From Ensifer sp. USDA 6670 (GTDB lineage: Bacteria > Pseudomonadota > Alphaproteobacteria > Rhizobiales > Rhizobiaceae), in assembly GCA_000421085.1 (NCBI GenBank), contig ATWE01000017.1, forward strand, positions 1 to 64,000: a stretch of DNA of 64,000 nt, given 5' to 3'. This document shows positions 54,875-63,374 of the stretch, piece after piece. The stretch's first letter is position 1. Every line of letters starts with the position of its first letter. The position numbers and the translations under genes were made by a program. Below the pieces are notes generated by a model, which saw only the letters and a list, made by a program, of their open reading frames with translations, searched no databases and had not been told where the DNA came from.

Positions 54875-56350
54875 CTATATTCCGCCCATGCAGATGTATT
54901 TTATGTCCAGATAATCCTCGAGCCCGTGGCGGGAGCCTTCGCGCCCGATGCCGGATTGTTTGATGCCGCCAAAGGGGGCCGCCTCGGAAGACATCCGGCC
55001 AGTATTGATGCCGACCATGCCGTATTCGAGCGCCTCCGCTACACGCCAGATCCGCTTGAGATTCGAGGCGTAGAAATACGCAGCAAGCCCATAGATCGTA
55101 TCATTGGCTTCGCGCACGACCTGTTCGGCATCCTCGAAACGAATGATGGGCGCGACGGGGCCGAAGGTTTCCTCCTGCGCAATACGCATGGCGGCAGAGA
55201 TGGCGGTGAGAACCGTCGGCACGAAGAATGTCCCCCCAATGCGAGACCTTCGGCCGCCGCACCGGATCGTGCCACCCTTTTCAACTGCATCGGCAATATG
55301 CGCTTCGATCTTAGCAAGCGCATGCGTGTCGATGAGCGGGCCGACAGCAACCTCCGGATTGAACCCGTCGCCAACGGAGAGGCCGCGCACGCGCTCGGTA
55401 AATTTCTCCGCGAATTCGTCGTGAACACCCGCCTGCACATAGAGCCGGTTCGCTGAAACACAGGTCTGGCCAGCATTGCGGAACTTTGCCTGGATGGCGC
55501 CGTCGACAGCCGCGTCGACATCAGCGTCATCAAACACGATGAAAGGCGCATTGCCACCCAGCTCCAAGCTTACCTTTTTCACCTGATCCGAACATTGCCG
55601 CATCAGGAGCCGTCCCACTTCCGTGGAGCCGGTGAAGCTAATCTTACGCACCTTCGGATTTGAGCAGAGCTCGCGGCCGACGGCACCGCTCTCCGATGCG
55701 TAGATCAAGTTCACAACGCCTTCAGGAAAACCTGCTTCTTGAGCAAGCGCAAACATCGCGCCGGCGACGAGCGGCGTCTGTTCTGCTGGCTTGAGGACGA
55801 TCACGCAACCCGCGGCAAGCGCCGGCGATATCTTGCGTGCCACCATTGACGCCGGAAAGTTCCAGGGCGTGATTGCGCCGACAACACCGATCGGCTGCTT
55901 GATCACCAGCATTCGCCGATCTGTCGACGGGGCCGAAATGATTTCGCCGTAGTTTCGGTTGGCTTCCTCGGCGTACCATTGCAGATAAGCGGCGGCGTGA
56001 GACACTTCCGACCTCGCCTCGGCGAGGGGCTTGCCCATTTCCGCGGTAAGGATGGCCGCCAAGTCGTCTGTGTGCGCAACGATCAATCGGTGCCAGCGCC
56101 AAAGCATGTCGCTTCGGTCGCGTGCCGTCATGGCGCTCCACCCTGCTTGCGCCGCATACGCTCGGTCGATGGCCGACCGCGCCTCCGCAGGGCCCATATC
56201 TGGCAGCGTGGCGAGAAGCTCTCCCGTCGAAGGATTGAATATGTCAAAACTGCGATCGGTAGAGAGATGTCCGAGATAGGAACACTTGTCCAGGCTCGCA
56301 AACCTCTCACGGGCCTTCAAGTGACGTTTAAGGGCATGCGTTATTGGCAT
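54875..56350 (-). CDS. NAD(P)-dependent aldehyde dehydrogenase (succinate-semialdehyde dehydrogenase type)
   Basis: A 491-residue aldehyde dehydrogenase. Asn164 (TPWNFP), general base Glu263 (SLELGGNAPF) and nucleophile Cys297 (RNAGQTCVSANR) are all in place. The N-terminal STGELLATLPDMGPAEARSAIDRAY and the C-terminal MVGINTGRMSSEAAPFGGIKQSGIGREGS match the GabD/succinate-semialdehyde dehydrogenase branch. It oxidises an aldehyde to the acid. It lies between two repeat copies; upstream is a 5' GMC fragment whose promoter region may drive it. Its partners may be the enolase-superfamily and GMC enzymes. Confidence 0.9.
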   Translation of the reverse strand: MPITHALKRHLKARERFASLDKCSYLGHLSTDRSFDIFNPSTGELLATLPDMGPAEARSAIDRAYAAQAGWSAMTARDRSDMLWRWHRLIVAHTDDLAAILTAEMGKPLAEARSEVSHAAAYLQWYAEEANRNYGEIISAPSTDRRMLVIKQPIGVVGAITPWNFPASMVARKISPALAAGCVIVLKPAEQTPLVAGAMFALAQEAGFPEGVVNLIYASESGAVGRELCSNPKVRKISFTGSTEVGRLLMRQCSDQVKKVSLELGGNAPFIVFDDADVDAAVDGAIQAKFRNAGQTCVSANRLYVQAGVHDEFAEKFTERVRGLSVGDGFNPEVAVGPLIDTHALAKIEAHIADAVEKGGTIRCGGRRSRIGGTFFVPTVLTAISAAMRIAQEETFGPVAPIIRFEDAEQVVREANDTIYGLAAYFYASNLKRIWRVAEALEYGMVGINTGRMSSEAAPFGGIKQSGIGREGSRHGLEDYLDIKYICMGGI

Positions 56351-56399
56351 GTTCGCTCCCCATTCGGTGCCCGTCGCATTAGAGCCGGACGAGTGGTCG

Positions 56400-57185
<786 letters not shown>

Positions 57186-57186
<1 letters not shown>

Positions 57187-57288
57187 GCGCTGACGACCGG
57201 CAGGCTGTGATGCGAATCCACGAAAGTCCGACCATGACCCGGCATGTGCTTGATCACCGGCTACATGCCGGCGGCCCTCAAACCAGCC
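57186..57288 (-). pseudogene. Scrap of a beta-N-acetylhexosaminidase (NagZ-type) gene
   Basis: The minus strand reads GLRAAGM-stop-PVIKHMPGHGRTFVDSHHSLPVV. KHMPGHG and DSHHSLP form the active-site loop of family 3 beta-N-acetylglucosaminidases (NagZ). Only about 33 codons remain, with an in-frame TAG, joined directly to the end of the repeat copy B. Confidence 0.75.
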
Positions 57289-57321
57289 CTAGCCGGCCAC
57301 GGTCCATATGAAAGATCGCAG

Positions 57322-57978
57322 CTACGCCGGCTCGAGCATATAAGCCATATCATAGACAGCGACATCATCCGTCTTAAGGCTCCAGGCAAGCGCCTGGAGG
57401 ATGTCCAGGACGCCTGGTCTTGCAGCTTCCAGTTCTCTGCGCCCGATGCCATCGACAAGAATCACTGCATCAAAGAGCCCATCGCTTGTCGTGCCACGCA
57501 ACTCCGTCTCTCGGGTCTTTGCGCTCGTGATTTCCGGCCTGGCGCTTCCGATGTCAACGCTCGAAACGCCGTCCAGGGCCATAATCTGCTCGGTGATCGC
57601 TGCGCTGTCTACGACCAACTTCGCCTCACTGGTCCCGGTGAAGGAGAGCCGGATGGTGATCATCGCTCCACCGACGCCCCTTCCAGTGGTCGAGACTACC
57701 GCGCAGCCCGACCGGATGAAATTGTAGAAGGCGGGCTGCAGGCGCTTCGTACACGGAGTGGGATTATTCAGCCGCTGCAAATAGGCCGCCGAACAGAAGA
57801 CCTCCAGTTGCTTGCCCTCATACAACGTCAGGTAACGATGCCTGGCGAGCGACCAGTCGACACCTCGTCGCCCCCGCAGGAAGCCCGGCACGCCCAGGCG
57901 CTCTGGCATATGTTCGCGTGTGTGCCACCGGTGATATTCCGGCTCGTCAGCTTCCCGAATATCGTGCCAGACGATCAT
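57322..57978 (-). CDS. Conserved protein with EthD/DUF4286-like alpha+beta domain
   Basis: A 218-residue protein of uncertain function. The N-terminal IVWHDIREADEPEYHRWHTREHMPERLGVPGFLRGRR is the pattern of EthD/DUF4286-like ferredoxin-fold proteins, with His and Glu residues typical of that pocket. The C-terminal half has a similar fold (FDAVILVDGIG...). There is no signal peptide or membrane segment. The ATG at 57976-57978 follows AAGGATTT and is preferred to the GTG ten codons earlier. It follows the IclR gene on the same strand after a gap of about 170 bp. Related proteins occur in aromatic or alkyl-ether degradation, but no reaction can be assigned. Confidence 0.65.
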   Translation of the reverse strand: MIVWHDIREADEPEYHRWHTREHMPERLGVPGFLRGRRGVDWSLARHRYLTLYEGKQLEVFCSAAYLQRLNNPTPCTKRLQPAFYNFIRSGCAVVSTTGRGVGGAMITIRLSFTGTSEAKLVVDSAAITEQIMALDGVSSVDIGSARPEITSAKTRETELRGTTSDGLFDAVILVDGIGRRELEAARPGVLDILQALAWSLKTDDVAVYDMAYMLEPA

Positions 57979-58148
57979 AAATCCTTGTCCGATAAGCGCC
58001 ACCCTCACCTCGCCGTCAGTCTTTTGTTCATAAACACGAACGTGATCCGGTATACGAATATGAGGTAGGCTATCGCGCCGAAGCTGTCAACCTGATTTGC
58101 TCGAGGCTGAAGTAGTCGACAACCGGTGAGTCCAGTCGTTCCTCGGAC

Positions 58149-58970
58149 TTAGGGCGGCGACTTCAGAAGCCGCATCTGTCTCCGCACATCGTCGACGGCC
58201 TTCTGGAGAGAAGCAACGCATTGGTCGCGCTTTTCGTTAGTGTAGCGCGACACTGGAATGGCGCTATTTATCGACCCTAAAGGGAACCCGGCTTGGGTTA
58301 GGATGGGAACGGCGATGCCGTTGATCCCTGGTGTGAATTCCTCATAGACAAAAGCGATTCCGGTGCGCCGGACTTCCCGCAACTCCTCTTGCAGACGGGG
58401 CACCGACGTGACTGTGGCTCTCGTAAATTTTTCGAAAATCACCCGACCGCAATATTCATCGATCATATCATCGGGCAGATTGGCAAGGATCGCTTTTCCT
58501 CCTGAGGTGGCGTAAAGCGGCGCCTCGTCTCGCGGCCTCATTGTACAGGTCAGCCGGTGCGCTCCGATGACGGTCGCGGCAACTTCCGACTTGTCGCCCT
58601 TCATCACGTTCAGCGCGCTCGTCTCGCCGGTTTCCCTGGTGAGCCACTCTAGTACAGGCCCCGCCAGCGCTATCAATTCATTGGCTTCATTGATGCGCTT
58701 TGCCAATTTGGCGACTGAAGGCCCGAGCTGATAGCCCTTTGAAGCGGAATTATAGCTCAAATATCCTCGTTTCACGAGGGTCTTGAGCAACTGCGTCAGG
58801 CTGCTTTTGGGAATCCTAAGATCCTCGGCGATTTCGGCATGCATCTTCTCCGAATCCCACCGACTCAGAAACTCGAACAGATCCAAGACGCGCGTGGCCG
58901 ATTTTACCACCCCGCTCTCGGCTTCCGGCACGATCCGCCCGTAATCCTCGCTTGGCTGTTGTCCTGACAT
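58149..58970 (-). CDS. IclR-family transcriptional regulator
   Basis: A 273-residue regulator with an N-terminal winged helix (HAEIAEDLRIPKSSLTQLLKTLVKRGYL at about residues 44-71) and an effector domain with LYATSGGKAILANLPDDMIDEY and FVYEEFTPGINGIAVPIL, the IclR signature. The start follows AGGAACGGAAT. It is divergent from the NTF2-like/intradiol dioxygenase operon and is its probable regulator; a 15-base palindrome of IclR type lies in the shared region. Confidence 0.88.
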   Translation of the reverse strand: MSGQQPSEDYGRIVPEAESGVVKSATRVLDLFEFLSRWDSEKMHAEIAEDLRIPKSSLTQLLKTLVKRGYLSYNSASKGYQLGPSVAKLAKRINEANELIALAGPVLEWLTRETGETSALNVMKGDKSEVAATVIGAHRLTCTMRPRDEAPLYATSGGKAILANLPDDMIDEYCGRVIFEKFTRATVTSVPRLQEELREVRRTGIAFVYEEFTPGINGIAVPILTQAGFPLGSINSAIPVSRYTNEKRDQCVASLQKAVDDVRRQMRLLKSPP

Positions 58971-59101
58971 ATTCCGTTCCTAAAGGTCGGGCGACGCCGA
59001 TAAGCCGACGCGCGGTTAAATGATTGCAACGCACTATTACACATCGCAATCGTCATAAAAACATGACTGCAGACCTGTTGTTAGGTTTACATACGGAACT
59101 C

Positions 59102-59116
59102 GTTCACATATAGAAC
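59102..59116. promoter_or_regulatory. Candidate IclR-type operator upstream of the intradiol dioxygenase operon
   Basis: GTTCACATATAGAAC has GTTC/GAAC arms around seven bases, the same 15-base layout as the PcaR site at 39192-39206. It lies 30 bases upstream of the NTF2-like ATG and about 130 bases upstream of the divergent iclR gene. Confidence 0.55.
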
Positions 59117-59146
59117 CATCAATGGTGTTAATGAGGAGGCTCTTCG

Positions 59147-59749
59147 ATGTCAACGGAGCAGAGTGAGCGGCTGGAGATTCGCGATCTCCTGGAAAATTGG
59201 GTTGTTTGGCGTGATGCCGCCTTGTGGGAGAAGTTTCGCGACGTCTGGCACGCCGACGGGAGAATGATGGCGACCTGGTTCCAGGGCAGCGCCGACGAAT
59301 TCACCGCTGTGAGCCGCTCCGGTTTTGAGCGAGGCGTGCGAATCCTCCACTTCCTGGGCGGGTCCTCCATCGAGATCAATGGCACCCGCGCTGTCGCGCA
59401 AACGAAGATGACCATCAGCCAGCGCGCGCCCGTCGAGGGCGTGGAATGCGACGTCGTCTGCACAGGTCGCTTCTATGACTTCCTGGAGAAGAGACAGGGA
59501 AAGTGGGGCATCGTGCTGCGCCAGCCGATCTACGAGAAGGATCGTATCGATCCGGTCGACCCCCAACTCGCCCCCAAGCTCGATCACTCGGTGCTGGAAG
59601 GCTTCCCGATCGGTTACAGACATCTGGCCTATCTGCAAGCCGGTATCGGATATGACGTCAAGAAGGATATGCCCGGACTAGTCGGAGAGGCCGTGGAGAA
59701 ACTCTACGCACGCGGTGAGAACTGGCTGGGCGGAGGTGCCGCCGACTAA
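59147..59749 (+). CDS. NTF2/SnoaL-like protein in the intradiol dioxygenase operon
   Basis: A 200-residue protein with the NTF2-like fold: LEIRDLLENWVVWRDAALWEKFRDVWHADGRMMATWFQG at the N-terminus is typical of SnoaL_4-type proteins, as is ALAQTKMTISQRA-like VAQTKMTISQRAPVEG. It is longer than the usual 130-150 residues, with an extra C-terminal part (about 140-200). The start follows GAGGAGGCTCTTCG. It is the first gene of a plus-strand operon and its stop is 21 bases from the dioxygenase. It may be a hydratase, isomerase or accessory protein; no catalytic set can be assigned with confidence. Confidence 0.75.
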   Translation: MSTEQSERLEIRDLLENWVVWRDAALWEKFRDVWHADGRMMATWFQGSADEFTAVSRSGFERGVRILHFLGGSSIEINGTRAVAQTKMTISQRAPVEGVECDVVCTGRFYDFLEKRQGKWGIVLRQPIYEKDRIDPVDPQLAPKLDHSVLEGFPIGYRHLAYLQAGIGYDVKKDMPGLVGEAVEKLYARGENWLGGGAAD

Positions 59750-59770
59750 GGGTTTGCGGAGGAGTTTCCG

Positions 59771-60628
59771 ATGAGAGATCTCAACGAGACGACTATAACC
59801 GCGGAAGCTTTGGCGAGGGTTCAAGGCGCCGGGGATCCGCGGATAAAGGCGGTCAGCGAGGCGCTAATCCGCCATCTGCACGATTTTATTCGGGAGATCG
59901 AGCCTAGCCAGGAGGAATGGGAAGCCGGCATCCGCTTCCTCACCCGGGTTGGTCAGATGTGTACCGACAAGCGGCAGGAGTTCATTCTTCTGTCCGACGT
60001 TCTTGGCGCCTCGATGCTGGTTGACGCGATCAACCACCGGCTGCCCGAGGGAGCGACCGAAACGACAGTATTTGGCCCGTTCTTCGTGGAAGATCGAGAG
60101 GACTTCCCCCTCGGTGCCAACATCTCCGAGGGCGTTAACGGAACGCCGATGCTCGTCACCGGCAGCGCCGCCAGCACGGACGGGAAGGTGCTTTCCTTCG
60201 CCGGGATCGACGTCTGGCATTCCGACGACGAAGGCTTCTACGACGTCCAGCAAGGCGACGATCTCGCCATGAGGGGCCATTTGCTGGCGGATGCGGAGGG
60301 TAAGTTCAATTTCTGGTCAGTCCGGCCGAAATGCTACCCAGTACCCGACGACGGCCCGGTTGGAGACATGCTCAAGGCACAAGGACGACACCCCTATCGT
60401 CCGGAGCATGTCCACTTCATGGTTTCGGCCCCCGGCCACGATACCCTTGTCACGCATCTGTTCTCGCGGGGCGACCCCTATCTCGACAGTGACGTCGTGT
60501 TCGGCGTGAAAAACTCGCTAGTCACAGACTTCGTGGAACATGGCCCCGGCGTCGCGGCGGACGGTCGCATCATGAAACAGCCTTATGTTCACCTGCATTA
60601 CGACTTCGTTCTGAAACCGAAATCCTGA
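59771..60628 (+). CDS. Intradiol ring-cleavage dioxygenase (hydroxyquinol 1,2-dioxygenase type)
   Basis: A 285-residue non-haem Fe(III) dioxygenase. The four ligands are Tyr157 (GFYDVQ), Tyr189 (CYPVPDDGPVG), His213 and His215 (RPEHVHFMVSAPGH). The N-terminal helical dimerisation domain (about residues 10-95), and LPEGATETTVFGPFF, place it with catechol/hydroxyquinol 1,2-dioxygenases. The YDVQ and PVPDDGPVG forms favour hydroxyquinol, which would give maleylacetate. No maleylacetate reductase gene is in the window. The start follows GGAGGAGTTTCCG. Confidence 0.88.
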   Translation: MRDLNETTITAEALARVQGAGDPRIKAVSEALIRHLHDFIREIEPSQEEWEAGIRFLTRVGQMCTDKRQEFILLSDVLGASMLVDAINHRLPEGATETTVFGPFFVEDREDFPLGANISEGVNGTPMLVTGSAASTDGKVLSFAGIDVWHSDDEGFYDVQQGDDLAMRGHLLADAEGKFNFWSVRPKCYPVPDDGPVGDMLKAQGRHPYRPEHVHFMVSAPGHDTLVTHLFSRGDPYLDSDVVFGVKNSLVTDFVEHGPGVAADGRIMKQPYVHLHYDFVLKPKS

Positions 60629-60671
60629 CGCGACTGCATCGCCGGTTCATATTTAGGACACGCCACCAGAC

Positions 60672-61487
60672 ATGAAGCTTTCGCTTGCTCACCTTACTGT
60701 GCTCGATGCCTCGCCGATTGAACTGATCGATGCGGCGGCGGCGGGGGGCTTCGACGCCGCCGGTCTTCGCATCATACCGCCTACGGCCACGGACAAGATC
60801 GCCGAGGTGATTGGCAACGAGCCGCTGATCAGGCAGATCATCGCCCGCATGGAAGCCACCGGGATTTCGATATGGGACATCGAGGCGGTCTGGCTGACCC
60901 CCGACGCCAACATAGCCACTCTGATTCCTGCGCTGGCGCTCGGCGAACGCCTCGGCGCCAAACATCTGCTCGTCGTCGGTCATGATCCCGATTTCTCGCG
61001 CCTGACGGAAAATTTCGCCACCCTTTGCGAAGCATGCGCCGGATTCGGCCTCGAAGTCGCGCTCGAAATCATGTCCTATGTCGAGCTGCGGACCCTGCGG
61101 CAGGCGACACGACTGCTCGAAACGGCGGGACAGGACAATGCCCATCTCCTAATCGACACGTTGCATTTCTTCAGGTCGGGGGCGCGGCTATCGGATTTGC
61201 AGGATGTGAATCCGTCCTTGCTCAAATACATACATCTGAGCGATGCGCCGCTGTCTTCACCTACCCCCGACTCGCTGCGCGCGGAAGGGCGCGGTGGACG
61301 GTGTTACCCAGGGGAAGGTGAGTTCCCGCTTGTCGAACTGCTCAACGCCCTCCCCGCAGCTTTTCCGATCGCCGTGGAAGCCCCGAACCAAAAGCTTACG
61401 CAACTGACCGTCCGGGAGCGGTCTCAGCTGGCTGCAGACGCAACGCGGCGTCTCATCGCGAAGGCCGCCGCCGCTCGTCGAGGCTGA
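60672..61487 (+). CDS. Sugar phosphate isomerase/epimerase-like TIM barrel
   Basis: A 271-residue TIM-barrel protein of the xylose isomerase-like family. Metal ligands are suggested by Glu in VALEIMSYVELRT, by ASP-His in LLIDTLHFFRSG and by Glu in YPGEGEFPLVELL. The terminal VAVEAPNQKLTQLTVRERS supplies the last Glu. Related proteins are sugar epimerases, hydroxypyruvate isomerases or dehydroshikimate dehydratases; the last would connect it to protocatechuate, but that is inference. It follows the dioxygenase by 43 bases in the same operon. The ribosome site is weak (AGGAC). Confidence 0.82.
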   Translation: MKLSLAHLTVLDASPIELIDAAAAGGFDAAGLRIIPPTATDKIAEVIGNEPLIRQIIARMEATGISIWDIEAVWLTPDANIATLIPALALGERLGAKHLLVVGHDPDFSRLTENFATLCEACAGFGLEVALEIMSYVELRTLRQATRLLETAGQDNAHLLIDTLHFFRSGARLSDLQDVNPSLLKYIHLSDAPLSSPTPDSLRAEGRGGRCYPGEGEFPLVELLNALPAAFPIAVEAPNQKLTQLTVRERSQLAADATRRLIAKAAAARRG

Positions 61488-61540
61488 CCTTCCGCCGTTC
61501 AGAATAGATCCGAACGACTGGAGTTTCCGGAAGGCCGCTC

Positions 61541-61564
61541 GCGTCGCCTCGACACGGGCGACGC
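61541..61564. terminator. Hairpin between convergent genes, candidate bidirectional terminator
   Basis: GCGTCGCC-TCGACACG-GGCGACGC is a perfect eight-base stem with an eight-base loop, situated between the isomerase stop and the convergent formamidase stop. No U-tract follows, so termination may need Rho. Confidence 0.5.
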
Positions 61565-61598
61565 TGCGCGGGCGCCCGACGGCGGTTGTGGCCTCTTC

Positions 61599-62513
61599 CT
61601 ACTTGATGAAATCCTTGCGGACCTTACAGACATAGGTCGTCTTCGGGTTCATTACCTGGGTGGCCCGGCCTTCAAGGATGGATGACAGCAAGGTATAGGC
61701 GTCAGGCTCGCTGAAGCCATACTCGTCTGCCATCCAGTAGATCAACTCGCGGCACGAGATGCGCATCGCCTCCTCGATGGTACGGCCCAGCCCTATCGTG
61801 CCGATATGCGTCTCGTCTTCGAAGCGAGGCCAGCCCATTCGCTTCGGGCGATCTTCGACTTCGACGGAAATCGTCACGCGCGCGCCAATGTCGACGGCCC
61901 CGACCCCGGACACTTCACCATCGCCCTGGCGGGCATGACAATCGCCAAGGTAGAGATAGCCGCCATCCACATTTACCGGCAGATAGACCGTTGCGCCCGG
62001 CCCGAGTTCCTGAACGTCGATATTGCCGCCGTGATCGCCATTGTCGATGCTGAGAATGCTACCGAAGGCCGGCGCCACGCCGATCACACCGACCATGGGC
62101 GCTGTCGGGATCTTGCGTTTCTCATCCCAGTGGATGAAGCCGTCGGAAACACGCACCGGCTTGAAGTTGCAGAATTCCGACTGCCGCTCGAAGATCCATT
62201 CCTGGAACAACCCGCTGTGCGGCATGAGGCCCGTCAGTCCGAAATCGTCCAGCTCGATCTCCTTGATTTTCACGCGAAGCATCTGGCCGGCCTTCGCGCC
62301 CTTGACCTCGATCGGTCCGGTCATCGGATTGAAATAGGGATATTTAAAATCGTTATTGGTCAACTTCACGTCGAACGAGGAGACGACACTGCCATTGTAG
62401 GCGATATCGCACTCGACGTTCACGTCCTCCCCGAGCTCGATCTGAGCGACAAAGTCGTCGCTCGCGCTCATGAGGTACTTCAAGTTTGCCTTCTTGATCG
62501 TCTTGGATGCCAT
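61599..62513 (-). CDS. Formamidase/acetamidase (FmdA/AmdA) family protein
   Basis: A 304-residue amidohydrolase of the FmdA/AmdA family. The conserved GGNIDVQELGPGATVYLPV (about residues 162-180) and GDCHARQGDGEVSGVG (190-205) are complete, and the NPMTGPI and GLFQEWIF regions are standard. It hydrolyses small amides to the acid and ammonia in the cytosol. The start follows AGGAGAGATAA. It is convergent with the isomerase gene and 139 bp from pdxH. Whether the aromatic genes next to it produce its substrate is unknown. Confidence 0.9.
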   Translation of the reverse strand: MASKTIKKANLKYLMSASDDFVAQIELGEDVNVECDIAYNGSVVSSFDVKLTNNDFKYPYFNPMTGPIEVKGAKAGQMLRVKIKEIELDDFGLTGLMPHSGLFQEWIFERQSEFCNFKPVRVSDGFIHWDEKRKIPTAPMVGVIGVAPAFGSILSIDNGDHGGNIDVQELGPGATVYLPVNVDGGYLYLGDCHARQGDGEVSGVGAVDIGARVTISVEVEDRPKRMGWPRFEDETHIGTIGLGRTIEEAMRISCRELIYWMADEYGFSEPDAYTLLSSILEGRATQVMNPKTTYVCKVRKDFIK

Positions 62514-62652
62514 TTATCTCTCCTATGGTGAGGGGTCGGAAGGCTTTTTGGACGGCCCGCTTCGGTAGCTGGGCCGCGCACGGTAATTCGTTACCGGAGG
62601 CTGAAAGGCTCGTGGGCGCTCCATATGTCCTGCGGGTCCAGACGTCTGTCCA

Positions 62653-63297
62653 TCATGGAAAGAGCTGGCTTTGGGACCATGCTGCACGGGAAGAAGTGCG
62701 CTCGAACAGGAGACGCTCGTGCAGCCGGGACGGCTGGTTAATCCAAAATTCCATGTGCAGCGGGATAATCCGGTATCCGCCCCAATGGGGCGGACGAGGC
62801 AACTCCCGCGATGCATATCGGGATTCCAGCTCCGATATCGCGTTGATCAGGGTAGCACGATCTTGAAGTGGGCGCGATTGCCTGCTTGCCCATGCCGCAA
62901 GCTGGGACGCCCGCGGTCTGGACGCGAAATAGCTGTCGGCCCGGTCGTCCTCAACCGGTTCGACCGGACCCCGCAGGCGGACCTGCCGGCGCAAAGTCTT
63001 CCAGTGGAACACGGCTGCGGCCTTGGGCGCCAAGGCCAGTTCGGCACCCTTGGCGCTGTCCAAATGGCTGAAAAAGACAAGACCGTCTGCGCTGTAGGAG
63101 TTCAGTAGGATCATCCGCACGCCAGGCAGCCCGCGGGTACCGACGGTTGCCAGCGCCATCGCGTTAGCATCGCTCGGCTCCGTCTTCTTCGCCTCGGCGA
63201 GCCACGATCCAAAAAGAACGAACGGATCGGCACTTGATCGCAGCGCATCGAAGGAAGCACGCCAGCTGAGTCCCATCTCGGCTCCGTAGCTGTTCAT
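62653..63297 (-). CDS. pdxH: Pyridoxamine 5'-phosphate oxidase family protein
   Basis: A 214-residue FMN flavoprotein. The N-terminal ANAMALATVGTRGLPGVRMILL forms the FMN-binding strand, VFHWKTLRRQVRLRGPVEPV is conserved, and the C-terminal RPPHWGGYRIIPLHMEFWINQPSRLHERLLF binds the PLP ring. Length and motif order match PdxH, which oxidises pyridoxamine or pyridoxine phosphate to PLP. It would supply cofactor to PLP enzymes such as the aminotransferase nearby, but this is probably a general housekeeping role. A second pdxH copy elsewhere cannot be excluded. Confidence 0.87.
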   Translation of the reverse strand: MNSYGAEMGLSWRASFDALRSSADPFVLFGSWLAEAKKTEPSDANAMALATVGTRGLPGVRMILLNSYSADGLVFFSHLDSAKGAELALAPKAAAVFHWKTLRRQVRLRGPVEPVEDDRADSYFASRPRASQLAAWASRQSRPLQDRATLINAISELESRYASRELPRPPHWGGYRIIPLHMEFWINQPSRLHERLLFERTSSRAAWSQSQLFP

Positions 63298-63374
63298 GTC
63301 AGCGCCTGTTCAATCTGATATTTACTGCGCAAGTCGGCTTGCATGTCCACAGTCACTCTTCCAATGCAAGGTCT

